A stretch of 64,000 bases of DNA from Dendrolimus kikuchii (GCA_019925095.2 CM034411.1:15314001-15378000); one strand, 5' to 3'. Numbered from the stretch's first letter, positions 30,396 through 41,396 are shown. Notes: generated from the letters alone by a model not told the origin. Program-made: numbers and translations.

Positions 30396-32551
30396 GAGAC
30401 AGCTAGGAGACGAGCACGCTCCGTCTCATTGGCACACGTATCCAAAAGATTTTTATGCACCAATGAGCAAAGCGGGCCGTCCCATAGCTTCTGTGACTTT
30501 AAATTTATGGGTAAATTTTGATATGGGCAGACCACAGACCAGGCATTTCTGGCCTCAGTCAAATACAGGACCTCAAAGTCACCAAGTGACGGATTTAATA
30601 TTTCACCAATGAGGTCCTTTGTACTGTACACTGAGGACAGAAAGGCGGGTAAAGAAACTGCAGAAATTTTGCGTATACCCAAACCTCCATACCTTATTGG
30701 TAGGGAGGCTTGAGTCCATGTACGGTCATCAAAAGGAATGTTGAAAATCGATGAGAGCGAGTACCGAATAACATTATCCAAAGTTTTTAAAATATTTTGG
30801 TTTTGCCATATAGGACAGCATCTCAAAATATATATAAAATTTGGCGTAAAAATACAGTACCGAATAATATAATATGCGCTATGTAAACTTTTTAGGTTTT
30901 CTATCTTTGACTGGAAATTTTGAATTTTGTTACTAACGAAAGTAGAAAAAGACTCCTCAAAAACGGGGCACCCAAGGAGGCTGAGGCTATTTTTGTCAAC
31001 AATTTTAAAATTTAGTCCCAAACTTTGAAAATCTGATATAATATTATGGATATTTGGCACCTTGTCACTGAAATATATCTCACATTTTGAATAATTTAGC
31101 TCTAAACCAATTTTATCAAACTCGTAAATTAAATATTGTATATCTTTTTTAAGAGTATCAATGTCTCCTCCAAGGGTGCCGTCGTCGAGGTACCATACGT
31201 TGAATTTAGAATTTAATTTTTCTATAATGGGATGAATGGCGAGTGAAAATATGGCCGGCCCAAGGGGGTCCCCCTGCTGGCAACCGGTTTCTGAAAAAAC
31301 TTTATGATTTTGGTACATTAAAATTGATTTATCACAGTAGCATTGGTGGATAAAATTGAAAATTCTTGGGGACTTATCACGCACTTGAGCCAGCAAGGTG
31401 GCCCTGTTGACCGAGTTAAAAGCGTTTTTTACATCCACCTTCAGAAGAGCTTGGCAACAGTCTCTGGACGCAAAGGTTCGAAGTGAATGTACCGCCGCCT
31501 CGCAGCCGCCCTTTACGCCAAAGCCTAATTGGCGTGTTGCAAAATAGGATGAGCTTAAATCCGCTATCTCCCGACAGCATATCTTGGCGGCAAGGCGGCG
31601 GTATGTAGTACCGACTGCTATAGGGCGTATGCCTCCGTCTTTTTTATTTAGGGCACATAGATTGGCACCGTATAAAGTTGGAACAACGTCGTTATTTACT
31701 GCACCTGAAAGCATTAGGTTAATTAGGTCTGTTATGTCTTTCAGAAGAGTCTCGCCAGCTGTGCCTGTACTTCCTCCCAACAAATCCTTTAGGTGTTGGG
31801 GGGTCAAGCCATCAAGCCCACCGGCTGAACCACTTCTGAAAGACATAACAGATGTAAAAACCGATTTTGGTGCTGCAACTAGGCTTTCTTCCAGACATAC
31901 TAAGCTGGAGCCTAGAGCTGCATCTGAATGTGGATGTTTTTCTTCTAAAGCCCGCAGAGTGGTCTCGTTATTGGGAGCAATGGTGTCGTTGGAAAACAGA
32001 ATTCTAGCCGCCCCCTTGATGTCTCCATCAGAAAGTTTTGCTTCCACAAATCTATTGAGTCGGTATGTAGACTCCTTGTCAGTTTTTCTAATATTACTAT
32101 TTGTACGAAGATCATCTAATTCTGGAAGATTTTGGCAGCGTTTTTTAATTTTAGTTGTGAGATTTCCAGATTCATTGTGCTTAATGTTTAAAATTTTATA
32201 AGGGAGCTGTAATAAATCCTCCCAGGCTCGTAAAGAATTTAAAGTTACAGTATTTCGAATAAATTTAGAAAAAATTTGGCATACCGAAATTCTAGCTCCT
32301 CGTGGGATTCTTTTTATAATTTGGACCGAATGTTTTAGTCTACTTAGGTTTTCCGAAAGGGTAAAAAGATTAATATTGGTAGAAAGAGGTTGTTGGGACG
32401 TGGCTGAGCTTGATAATACATCTTGTTCCCTGTGGGCTTTGCCGAAGTGAATTTTCAAACCTCTATTACCTTTGAAATAACGAGCCTGTGAGCATTTAGG
32501 ACACTGAACTAGGTTCTCCAACGACGCCACATCAGGTTGGGACTGTGTCAT
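29690..32551 (-). mobile_element. nearly complete non-LTR element: zinc finger, RT, restriction-like nuclease
   Basis: About 2.86 kb with one original reading frame: N-terminal CX2C..HX4H finger, reverse transcriptase and C-terminal CCHC plus nuclease domain. This order (finger, RT, RLE) is that of the early-branching site-directed LINEs (R2, R4, NeSL, CRE groups). The catalytic RT motif is YLDDG, unlike the ADD type I know for R2. Exact 5' and 3' ends are not certain; the 3' end adjoins a SINE fragment at 29690. Shorter relatives occur at 4651, 8584, 23766 and 61650. Confidence 0.75.
30356..32551 (-). CDS. RT-nuclease element ORF, N-terminal part (zinc finger and RT)
   Basis: Start taken at the ATG at 32551 (MTQSQPD); an in-frame stop lies shortly upstream. 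About residues 16-42: CPKCSQARYFKGNRGLKIHF GKAH, a C2H2-type finger likely to bind DNA. About 220-480: reverse transcriptase with GGLDGLTPQHL, GGIRPIAVGTTYRRLAAKI, motif A VDVKNAFNSV (about 371), motif B QQGDPLGPAIFS, motif C WYLDDGTLG (about 454), motif D LELNYSKCEIYF, and LLGCPVF. Followed by an alpha-helical region (LRCCPIWQ, YGGLGIRKIS). The frame ends out of phase at 30356; relatives read on as LGVPSANLGTFL, so a one-base deletion near 30395 broke the protein. Otherwise no stops in over 700 codons. Confidence 0.8.
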   Translation of the reverse strand: MTQSQPDVASLENLVQCPKCSQARYFKGNRGLKIHFGKAHREQDVLSSSATSQQPLSTNINLFTLSENLSRLKHSVQIIKRIPRGARISVCQIFSKFIRNTVTLNSLRAWEDLLQLPYKILNIKHNESGNLTTKIKKRCQNLPELDDLRTNSNIRKTDKESTYRLNRFVEAKLSDGDIKGAARILFSNDTIAPNNETTLRALEEKHPHSDAALGSSLVCLEESLVAAPKSVFTSVMSFRSGSAGGLDGLTPQHLKDLLGGSTGTAGETLLKDITDLINLMLSGAVNNDVVPTLYGANLCALNKKDGGIRPIAVGTTYRRLAAKICCREIADLSSSYFATRQLGFGVKGGCEAAVHSLRTFASRDCCQALLKVDVKNAFNSVNRATLLAQVRDKSPRIFNFIHQCYCDKSILMYQNHKVFSETGCQQGDPLGPAIFSLAIHPIIEKLNSKFNVWYLDDGTLGGDIDTLKKDIQYLIYEFDKIGLELNYSKCEIYFSDKVPNIHNIISDFQSLGLNFKIVDKNSLSLLGCPVFEESFSTFVSNKIQNFQSKIENLKSLHSAYYIIRYCIFTPNFIYILRCCPIWQNQNILKTLDNVIRYSLSSIFNIPFDDRTWTQASLPIRYGGLGIRKISAVSLPAFLSSVYSTKDLIGEILNPSLGDFEVLYLTEARNAWSVVCPYQNLPINLKSQKLWDGPLCSLVHKNLLDTCANETERARLLAVSRWESLRRIWALF

Positions 32552-33494
32552 AAAATACAATACAATTCAATTAAAGATAAACAGAACTTACAAATAATCT
32601 ATAAAACATGTTACTACAAGTAATATAATTAAAAAGTGTAAAGTAATACCTAAATTATAGTTCGCCTTAAAAAAATAAAAAAGAAGAACTAAGACTATAG
32701 AATTAAGAAAAAAAAAAATTGTTAAAAATGGTGAGGGAGTTTCACGAAGTCTGTTTCCTGATTCAAAATGATCTTGAGAGTTGAAATTTAGGAGGTCCTT
32801 AGGCCAGGTGAATCTGGCATGCGATGAGTTGTGCATTGGTCGGGTTCGGAGACAAGTTTGCTTGCATCTTTTAGCCAAAATGATACATTCATCGAAACAC
32901 GGGATTTTTCATATATTTGTTGAGGCGGAAATGTCTGGTACTAACATGAACAGAAACAGAGGTATATTCTCAGAATTTTTGTGATCCACTAGATACGTAT
33001 GATAGTTTTTTGCATTGTTCACTGATTTGCAGAAAGTAATATTAAGCGAAATATATTTAATATTTGATAAATATTCAGGAAAATTTTTAAGACAGTTTTC
33101 AGTTTGACGTTCGGTGACTTTTTTCTAAATTTCTAAAGTTCTGGAATTTATTTATATACCTATAACTACAGTTCACTAAGCCTTTTTCATAAACTAACAT
33201 GTCAAGATCTTGTAAATTTCACATAACCTTAAAGATTTAACCAGTCGACTTTCCCAAGGTAATAAAAGCAAAAACCCGCACGCAGAGCAAGGCGCAAAAT
33301 ATAAGGCATCTCTTTCAAACGAATGACAAGTTACGTAAATCCATGTTACTAAAGGAAAATTTGTTTAGTTTTATGCCTAATAACAAGGTGATAATATAAG
33401 CAATCGAAAGAGAAGGAAAGGTTACATTTTAAGAGGTTTTATTTAACAAGTTCCAGAGTAGAAAGCTTTTTGTGTTATGTTAAAATACTACTAC
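32552..33494. other. stretch 5' of the RT-nuclease element
   Basis: May include the element's 5' UTR. No frame or repeat recognised. Confidence 0.3.
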
Positions 33495-33570
33495 TATAAG
33501 TCGTGCGCAGAAAGTTTGCCGATGCTCGCCCCTCGCGCTTCCTACGACTGGGACCGGGGCTTGTCTAAGT

Positions 33571-34430
33571 TGGCCTCCAAACTCAAGAGGGCGGCAGGAG
33601 CGCTGTCGCGCCTCTTACCCAGTATCGGGGTCCCGAAGCCCCGTGCCGAAAACTCTTTGAAGGCATCGTACGGTCGATGGCCCTATACGGGGCCCCAGTT
33701 TGGTCCGACCGCCTGGCGGCCCGGAACGCTGCGCTGTTGCGACAGGTGCAGCGAGTGCTGGCCTTCACGGCGATACGAAGATACCGTACGGTGTCCTTCG
33801 AAGCGGCCTCGCTTCTTGCCCGATCCCCACCATAGGACCTCGAAGTCAGGATCCTAGAGTCGCTTTTCCAGTGACGCAAAAAGGCTCTGGCGAGGGGCAC
33901 AAGACCGGCCCCTCAGGAAACCGAGGCGTGTCGGTCGCAGCTTTGCGACGTCGCCATGGTGGTATGTGAGGAACGCCTACGACACCCCAGCGCGGGTCTC
34001 GCCATCATAGAAGCGGTGAGACCCGTCCTGCAACATTGGCTAGAACGAAAACACGGCACCTTGACGTTCAGGCTGACGCAGGTCCACTCGGGGCATGGGT
34101 GCTTCGGGAGGTACCTGTGTCGCCTCGGCCGCGAGGCGACATCAGGGTGCCATCACTGTGGCACCGGCGACGAGTATACGGCGCTGCACACATTCCAGGA
34201 GTGTCCAGCATGGACAAAGCAGCGCCGAGACCTCATCGCCATAACCGGATCTGACCTTTCGCTCCCGGCCGTGGTACGCACCATGGTCGGGAGCACCATC
34301 TGATGGGACGCCGTCTCCTCCTTCTGCAAGCGCGTTATGTTTGCGAAGGAGGAGGCGGAGCGGGAGCGTGAGTGCACGTCACTGCTCTGCTCCCGGCAAA
34401 GTAGGACGCGTCGGCGCCGGAGGGCCAGCC
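33571..34430 (+). pseudogene. R1-clade ORF2 C-terminus, frameshifted
   Basis: Readable blocks in order, in different frames: LASKLKRAAGALSRLLPSIG, MALYGAPVWSDRLAARNA, LRQVQRVLAFTAIRRY, then a cleaner frame from about 33956 with HPSAGLAIIEAVRPVLQHWL, LTFRLTQVHSGHGCFGRYLC, the zinc-knuckle-like CHHCGTGDEYTALHTFQECP AW (C..C...H....C) and LSLPAVVRTMVGS. A stop at 34301-34303 is followed in frame by WDAVSSFCKRVMFAKEEAER. The W..R/HGCFGRYL/C..C..H..C..W pattern is typical of R1-group proteins. Confidence 0.75.
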
Positions 34431-34907
34431 AGGACCTTCGGCCACCGTAAGTGGGCGGCGCGGGTGGGCCCTCTTGGGGTATAGGGGTTCTCACTCACTT
34501 GCACATGCCGTCGAGATGGGGGCGCGGCGTGTTGCGCGCGCGCTCACTCACCTCTTCTCCCGTGGGGCGAGTTACAGACCGCCCCACGCCTAGAGAGCTC
34601 AAAGATGCGGGGGACAAAAGTAGTCCCTCGGCAGTGGAAGTGGCCTCGCAAGGCCCACACCTGCCAGGGCTGCAGAGAGGCTAGGTCATATACCCGTAGC
34701 TCTGGCATAAGGCGAAGCACAGAACACACAGGGGTTTTAGTGGGCATCCCTAACTGGGGAGTGGCAATAGCATGGTACCAGTTTGACTGGGTATGCTAGT
34801 GCCACCCCCGATCCCCGATCCCACACTAGGTCGTGAATTATCCCTCCACGGTTCTGCCCTTTTCGCGGCTTAGTCCTCAAACGGATTTCCCCTGGCTAAA
34901 AAAAGAA
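33571..34907 (+). mobile_element. 5'-truncated R1-like LINE with 14-bp target duplication
   Basis: GGGCTTGTCTAAGT at 33557-33570 and 34908-34921 bounds the insertion. It encodes the C-terminal part of an R1-clade ORF2 in several shifted frames, then a GC-rich 3' UTR (from about 34430) with ggggttttagtgggcatccc and a short A-run. Relatives: 29280-29565 (minus) and 1923-2147 (3' UTR only). Confidence 0.85.
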
Positions 34908-35110
34908 GGGCTTGTCTAAGTACTTAGAACTAGACGACCGCAGGTAGCGACTGTGGGAGGCGGGAGGGGTTGTCATCGGCAAACCTTCAGCGCACAACTT
35001 ATACTATACTTTCTACTTTATGTAAGACTTGCCGTGTTCTACACATCGTTACTGGGGATTCATACTTCTGGACCCTAGACGACATTATAATGAGACATAA
35101 TATTTTAGAA

Positions 35111-35235
35111 TCTATATTACTACTAGGTGAGGTGTGTAAGAATAAGCCTGAATAGCGCTCTGTTGTTCGTGCCTACCCCGCAAGGGAACTGGTGTGAAGT
35201 TATGTATGTATGTATTGTATCTATATTACTACTAG
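35111..35235 (+). mobile_element. RTE-like LINE 3' end, copy 3, with target duplication
   Basis: TCTATATTACTACTAG at 35111-35126 and 35220-35235 bounds a 93-bp insert: gtgaggtgtgtaagaataag to caagggaactggtgtgaag and a tatgtatg tail. The right duplication ends in the CTAG that terminates the neighbouring Helitron. Confidence 0.85.
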
Positions 35236-35757
35236 CTGTACCCAGCAGACGTTGACGTAGACAAAAAATGTCATCGAAATCAGGCCCATCGTTTAGGAGG
35301 AGTATCGCGGCGCTACCTACTGGGTCCAATCGTTAATTTAAACCATTCCGGGACAAACTTAAACACATAAAACCAAAAAGAAACACCTAAATTCTGGTAC
35401 CCGATTGCAGCGCCATCTACTTGGTTCAAATTTGAATTTAAATCATCCCAGTAGAAAATTATTAAAATACTAATATCGCTATTAAAAAATAGTGGTTAGT
35501 AGTAGAAAGAAGGTGGAAAATTTTGGGTTGTATGTATTTTTTAATGCCAAATTATAAAAAAATCAAAATAAAAAAAATACAAATAATATATTTAGGGGTG
35601 GGTCACCCTTATCATTTAGGGGTATGAAAAATAGATTTTGGCCGATTCTCAGACCTGCCCGATATGCACACAAAATTTCATACAAATCGGTTCAGCGGTT
35701 TCGGAGGAGTTTGCTAACTAACACCGCAACACGAAAATTTTATATGAGTATATTAGA
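35232..35757 (-). mobile_element. non-autonomous Helitron
   Basis: On the minus strand it starts TCTAATATACTCATATAAAA (5' end at 35757) and ends ..aacgtctgctgggtacagCTAG (35232-35235). Interior includes gattgcagcgccatctactt and cggttcagcggtttcggagg. No Rep-helicase. Confidence 0.7.
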
Positions 35758-35824
35758 TAAAGTTCTAATCATGCAGTGTCTGTATATTAAAGCTGTATAA
35801 AAAGTTGGAATAGATTATATAAAT

Positions 35825-36010
35825 GATGGAGAACACGATGCAATTTTTTTTAGATTTCTTGTCTGTTTGTTCGGGATTCACGTAAAAACTATTGGGCCGA
35901 TTTCGATGCGGTTTACCCTAATCGACAGCAAATTCTTAGACAAAAATCTGCGCTACTTTTTATCACGGGAATTTTTCTGAGAATGATTAAAAAAGGCCAG
36001 ATAACAAAAA
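35825..36010 (-). repeat. dispersed repeat (acagacaagaaatctaaaa family)
   Basis: gagaacacgatgcaattttt, gatttcttgtctgtttgttc, gattcacgtaaaaact and atcgacagcaaattc are the reverse-oriented counterparts of 23080-23310. Confidence 0.45.
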
Positions 36011-36914
36011 ATTGAATAGCAGTTTCAGTTTATTTCCTAAAAAAGGGGTAATTTTACTCTAAAATTTACAGTAGTTGTGGTATGTTGATAATGTTTGAGT
36101 AATAATTGCGTTTTTGTGAAAAATGTGAACTGGGTAGTGAGTTGTGGCCTTTGGAGTTGTCATAGGAACTTCGTTGCTTGGCGTCAGCCAAAGATCTAAT
36201 TTGGCTGAGTTATACTGAAAATTTAATGTATGAGACAAGGCTATATTGACTAAGTTCTTTTGCCTGCAATTGTGGACAATACTTCTACTACTCGTAAAAA
36301 ATGATTATTTATGATTAAGCAATAACCTTTTACCTGAATAAAAACGAGAGCAAATTAAGTATTGTATGTTTTACCTTTATTAATATAATATTTACTCTAT
36401 AGCGGTTGTTATTAGCACGATTTTAATTATACTTTTCTGTAGTTTTTTAAGCTCAAATACAATTCATTTATGACTAATTTTAAAATGTCAGTTCAAAATA
36501 CAAAATACAATTAAATCAATATGAAATCATTCCAATGTAATTTTAGCAACCTATATACATATATATAATTTTGTTGTTCTCCTGTACTCAGCTTTATTTC
36601 TAGGGATATGCCTATTGTTGGCTTTCTAAAGGAGGATGTACACTGTATAAACTGAACCAAAAGAGGTCGTTTTTATTTACTTTTATCAAATTAAAGGCTT
36701 CACCACATGACTGGGCTTGCAGACATCGGAACCAATTTTTAGAAGTAGATATATACTTATTAATCTGGCCATAAATACTGTTACAATTAAAAAGAAACAA
36801 AATATTACATTTGAATTTGGAATCTGTCATTTTTATATGATTGTTCATTGTGTTTTCTCATTTTGGCACCAATACATTGTACAAAATTTTGCGATATTAA
36901 AATGAAGTGAAGCG

Positions 36915-37045
36915 ATAAAGAGCCTATATAGCCTTCCTCGATAAATGGGCTATGTAACACTGAAAGAATTTTTCAAATCAGACCAGTAGTTCCTGAGATT
37001 AGCGCGTTCAAACAAACAAACTCTTCAGCTTTATATATTTGTATA
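36915..37045 (-). mobile_element. Helitron 5'-end fragment
   Basis: Minus strand: aaagctgaagagtttgtttg, aacgcgctaatctcaggaac, gaaaaattctttcagtgtta, cccatttatcgaggaaggc. Same type as 25613-25860. Confidence 0.5.
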
Positions 37046-37324
37046 TAACGCATTAAATCCATCGCTACATCTGCGTGAAATGGTTAATAACTATAACATT
37101 ATCCCGGATGGAGCAGTAAGGTAATTAGAATTCATATTGGCTTATCCTGGACAAGAAGAGTACGAGAGCATGCACCTTTTATAGCCAGGGGTCCAATTCT
37201 GCTATTACCATCTCGTCAAAATCGCCGGATACTATGTTCTTAATCGTAGGGATGCTTGATTTCGGTATTCTGTTAATTCCAAGGGTAGGCCACTCTTTCT
37301 AAATCTATATATGAATACATGATG

Positions 37325-37672
37325 CATAAACTCAGCAAAAACTTTGTACCCGTTTTTACGAAAATTGCGCGGACGGAGGAGTATGAAATTTCGCACACTT
37401 TTATTAGAGAAGGAGTGCAGAAAACTATTTTTTTTTTTAATTTTGCATAAAAATACATTAAATCAATAAAAAAACATTACACACAATACCATGTATTTGA
37501 CATACACACGCATATATACTCTTTTGTTTATTGTTCAAGTCAAATTAACAGTGTAGTCTTGGCGAAATCTGTGATTATAGAAGTATATAATGTTTGACAA
37601 CAGAACCTTAATAATTTTCAAACTTATAATTGAAATTAATTATTATGGTCGAATTTCGACCACGGGCGACCA
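37325..37672 (+). repeat. dispersed repeat, twin of 26050-26386
   Basis: Same order of blocks as the other copy, with small indels (for example tatata added near 37585). Both end in the palindromic tggtcgaatttcgaccac. Confidence 0.65.
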
Positions 37673-37973
37673 CTAATCTTTATAAATATTTACAAGCGAA
37701 AACGCGCAGAATTCATGTTTAAAATTATTGGTACATTTTCAATAATTATTTCGTCTAACGCCACTTCTGCTAATGCTGCTACCATCATTTTCTAATATTA
37801 TTCTGCCGCGACGATATTGAGAAGATATTGTGGATTTAATAGAATACGAATTAAACTTAGGAAATTTGTTAATGCTCACCAAAGCGCACAATGCGACCTT
37901 AAACACGACACAAGTCTTATATGACTTTTGAAATTTATTACAATCGGATTAATTTATTTATAACTAGCTGACC

Positions 37974-38161
37974 CGGCAAACTTCGTACCGCCTCAGAATC
38001 AATAAATAAAAAACTGTTCCAAGCATTTTTTTCATATTTACTCACCTTTTAAACCTTCCCTGGACTTCCACAAATAATTCAAAACCAAAATTATCCAAAT
38101 CAGTCCAGCCGTTCTCGAGTTTTAGTGACACTAACGAACAGCTGGTTTTTATATATATAGA
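37974..38161 (-). mobile_element. short non-autonomous Helitron (188 bp)
   Basis: Minus strand starts TCTATATATATAAAAACCAG and ends ..aagtttgccgggtcagCTAG, flanked by T/A. A hairpin (ccgggt..acccgg-like) is near the 3' end. Confidence 0.65.
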
Positions 38162-38439
38162 TATATGTATGTGATACAGATATATAGATATATGTATTAA
38201 AATTATTAATTTATTACTTTATTACATTGTTTTTAGTTTGCAATTCATTTACCTTTATCAAACTACATTATCTATCTATATCTTTGATCGATATATATAC
38301 ATATAATATAAAACAAACTCTTGTTTGTTACACCATTTATAATTCAAGAACGGCTGGACCAATTTTTATGATTTTTGTGCTTTTGGATTTGTCTTCGACC
38401 GGAATAGGATAATAAGTATCAAATTATACATAGATACCT

Positions 38440-38770
38440 ACATACATAACTTCACGCCAGTTCCCTTGCGGGGTAGGCAAGAACAACTGAGCGCCATTCA
38501 TGCTTATTCTTACACACCTCACTTGCTTCTTTGACATTCATAACTCTTGTCATGCACATTCGTCTGTTCTTAAGGCTCCTGACATCACCTTCTGCTAGTA
38601 CACGATCAATTTGATCATGGAAGGTGTGTCGTGGCCTTCCACGACTTCTGCATCCATCCACTTTTGCATTGTATATCTGTTTAGTCATTCTTTCATCATG
38701 CATTCTTTCCACATGCCCGAACCACTGGAGCATTCCTTTCCTTACCTTCACCCCAACACTCTCTTTCAGA
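38440..38770 (-). mobile_element. RTE-like LINE 3' end, copy 4
   Basis: Minus strand: LKESVGVKVRKGMLQWFGHV, ERMHDERMTKQIYNAKVDGC, RGRPRHTFHDQIDRVLAEGD, ending AYPARELA, then a short tatg tail. No clear target duplication was found. Confidence 0.75.
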
Positions 38771-38931
38771 TTTAATATGATATTCATCAATAATAGTACA
38801 TTATGGTACTAGTGTGTAACATTGGTGATTACCGCCGAGGCGCCATTGAGACTCGAGCCGTAGGCGAGGGTCTTAAGAGAGCCGAGGACGGTAATCATCA
38901 ATACACACGTGTATCATACGACGTTTTTCAA

Positions 38932-39293
38932 CACACTTGTGAATAAAATAACAAAAACTCATTTTATTTAGTAGATAAAAAAAAGTTATATATGAGTGAA
39001 AGTTTTATTTATTAAACACGTACGAGTTAAAATTATCTATTTAAATAAGAAGTTGCATGAAATGAGCAAGCAATAGGAACATTAATTTATTTGTTCTATA
39101 GAACACGATCTTTTTTTTTTTAATAAAAACTTTTTTAAGAACAAAGCAACTCGACCAATAAAATTTAAAAAAAATATCTATAACTCACTAGTGAGTTATA
39201 ATGTTTTTTACTCACAGTTTGATAATGGGTGTCATTCTGTGCCTAATTGCGGTGACCATAGAGCCACTTTATGAGCAAGTGTGTTGAAAAAAA
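38932..39293. mobile_element. MITE with TTTTTCAACACACTTG ends
   Basis: tttttcaacacacttgtg at the left is mirrored by gagcaagtgtgttgaaaaa at the right, 360 bp apart. Interior AT-rich, with an A-run and ctcactagtgagttat palindrome near 39187. The preceding 38820-38930 (ggtgattaccgccgaggcg and ccgaggacggtaatcatc) is also an inverted pair. Confidence 0.5.
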
Positions 39294-39409
39294 TATTATC
39301 ATTAGAAAACATCAGTCATAACATAAGTCTAGCCATTCATTTGTTATGGTCTTTCGCGGCCGATTTCGGCAATGGTGACTGCATTTAAACTCATTTTCAT
39401 TTGGATGAT

Positions 39410-39725
39410 TTGAGTGAATTATTTTTGTGTGTGTTCAAGCGGGTCCTGGGATAGTTTAGATTAGATTTAGATTCAAATTTGAATCAGGTAGATGACGCTG
39501 CAATCGAGTTCCAGGATTAAGGCCAAATTATTTTTGTGTGTGTTCAAGTGGATCCCGGAATGGTTTAGATTCCCGATCGGATCCGTTAGGTGGCGCCGCT
39601 GAACACCTCTTTAACGGTGGGACCGATTTTGATGAAAATTTTTGTGTTTTTTCAACTAGATTCGAGGATGGTTTAGATTAACAATTGGTCCCGGTTGATG
39701 GCGCTGCAATAGGTTTCTAGATTTT
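39410..39725 (+). repeat. diverged tandem units of Helitron type
   Basis: Three loose units of about 100-120 bp with ttttgtgtgtgttcaag, ggtcc.gg.atggtttaga and gg..gatggcgctgcaat. Related to the sharper 118-bp array at 44249-44640. Confidence 0.5.
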
Positions 39726-40315
39726 TATCGTTGTTGATAAGTGTTTATTTTACTTTTGCTTTATAGCCCAAGACGGAAGTACAGCGCTAGTCCTTGATGG
39801 CTAGCAATATACTGAGACTGGGTCCAATTTAGGACTTATTTTGTTTCTGTTGTCTATATTATATTTCTACCGTCCTGTCACAATGGGGATTGTTAAAAAA
39901 AAATTACCCTCTGATTTTATATTTTTATTACGTAAAATAGGGTATTTTAAGATACTAATTTGAATATTTTTGTGTTTTAAGAGTTAGTTTTTTTTAAATT
40001 CGATATTTAAAAAAATTCTCCGATGACGTCATTGGGGACAACTTTACATTAATTCCTTTGCCTATAAAACGAAAATAAAACTACTAATCATAATAATCTG
40101 TGCTACTATTTAAATATTACTGTCATTATTCATTATGACATATCGTGATCATTTTAGTGTGGCCAGCTTAGCAATTTTGTCGCTATGTTTATAATTTTTC
40201 GTGTTCAACTATTATTATTTTCTAAAGTTATCGGTAAATTATTTAAAGTGACTTTTAGTGAAAAATCAATCTTACAGAGCTTATATTGAAAAATATACAG
40301 CTATAATTTGATACC

Positions 40316-40720
40316 ATTCATTGATTACATACATACATACATAGCTTCACGCCAGTTCCCTTGCGAGGTAGGCACGAACAACAGAGCGCAATTCAGGCTT
40401 ATTCTTACACACCTCACTCGCTTCTTTGACATTCATAGCTCTTGTCATGCACGCTCGTCTTTTCTTAAGGCTCCTGACATCACCTTCTGCTAGTATACGA
40501 TCAATTCGGTCATGGAAGGTGTGTCGTGGCCTTCCACGACTTCTGCATCCATTCACTTTTGCATTGTATATCTGTTTAGTCATTTTTTCATCATGCATTC
40601 TTGCTACATGGCCGAACCACCGGAGCATTCCTTTCCTTACCTTCACCGCGACACTCTCTTTCAGACCAACTCTCTTTCTTACTTCGGTATTACGAAGTAA
40701 TATTGTAATTCATTGATTAC
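40316..40720 (-). mobile_element. RTE-like LINE 3' end, copy 5, with target duplication
   Basis: ATTCATTGATTAC at 40316-40328 and 40708-40720 bounds the insert. Minus strand encodes MLRWFGHVARMHDEKMTKQI to AYLARELA with a TATG tail. Confidence 0.85.
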
Positions 40721-40934
40721 CAAGCAAAAATTCCAGTTATTCTATTAGACATCGCAATGACATTACTTTCTTTATTTGTAATAAAGTATTCTTTTCGCAA
40801 TTAGAACATTCGACCATTAAAATACTTTGATTTGGTATCACATTTAGGTTATCATTTTTAATCTCTGGCCTATACATGATTCATTATCCAATGATGTTGT
40901 CAATACAGTTAGAATAAAAAGGTTGTATTGTCAG

Positions 40935-40970
40935 TTTCAATTGAGGGGAGGAGGGGGGGGTGGGGGGGTC
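40935..40970 (+). other. G-run cluster
   Basis: gaggggaggaggggggg then tggggggg: at least four G-runs in about 30 bp, compatible with a G-quadruplex. No gene context. Confidence 0.4.
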
Positions 40971-41396
40971 GTTAGTAAGACTTAAAAATCTCTCAGATGT
41001 TGGGACGGCACTTCAGAGGTAAAAACTTAGTATCTCAGAGTGACGGTCGCGGGAATTCAGTGCATTTTCCCCACCCCAAAAGTACCCACAGAAGTTTTTA
41101 ACTTCAAAAATCATTGCGACGTTCGATAAAGCCTTTTTTCAGTCAATGCATTGGGAGTTAGTTTCATATACACACGTGTGTCTATCTACAAAAATTCAAA
41201 ATTTTAGTGATTTCACTATTAGCAACCTGGCAACATTGGATATATCGGATTCAGATCAGCGGTTAATGCGACATTTCTGAATGCTAATATTATTAATTAC
41301 AATTCATTTCGTCCTTAGAAAATAATTTTGGAATCATGCGACAAATAAGTGAAGTGTTTTATTATTGAAAATATATGAAATATTTTCTTTGTCAAC

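Larger units (their letters stand above)
33495..35002. mobile_element. MITE split by an R1-like LINE insertion
   Basis: Left end TATAAGTCGTGCGCAGAAAG with tttgccgatg and ccctcgcgc; right end, reversed, TATAAGTTGTGCGCTGAAGG with tttgccgatg and cccctcccgc. The arms are about 55-65 bp. Without the R1-like insertion and one copy of its duplication the MITE would be about 157 bp. Confidence 0.75.

Noticed and set aside
31584..32201. 205-codon plus-strand frame
   Set aside because: It is antisense to the reverse transcriptase domain of the element at 29690-32551.
29690..32551. Insertion of a classical R2 element in 28S rDNA
   Set aside because: No rDNA-like flank is visible, and the RT motif (YLDDG) differs from R2.
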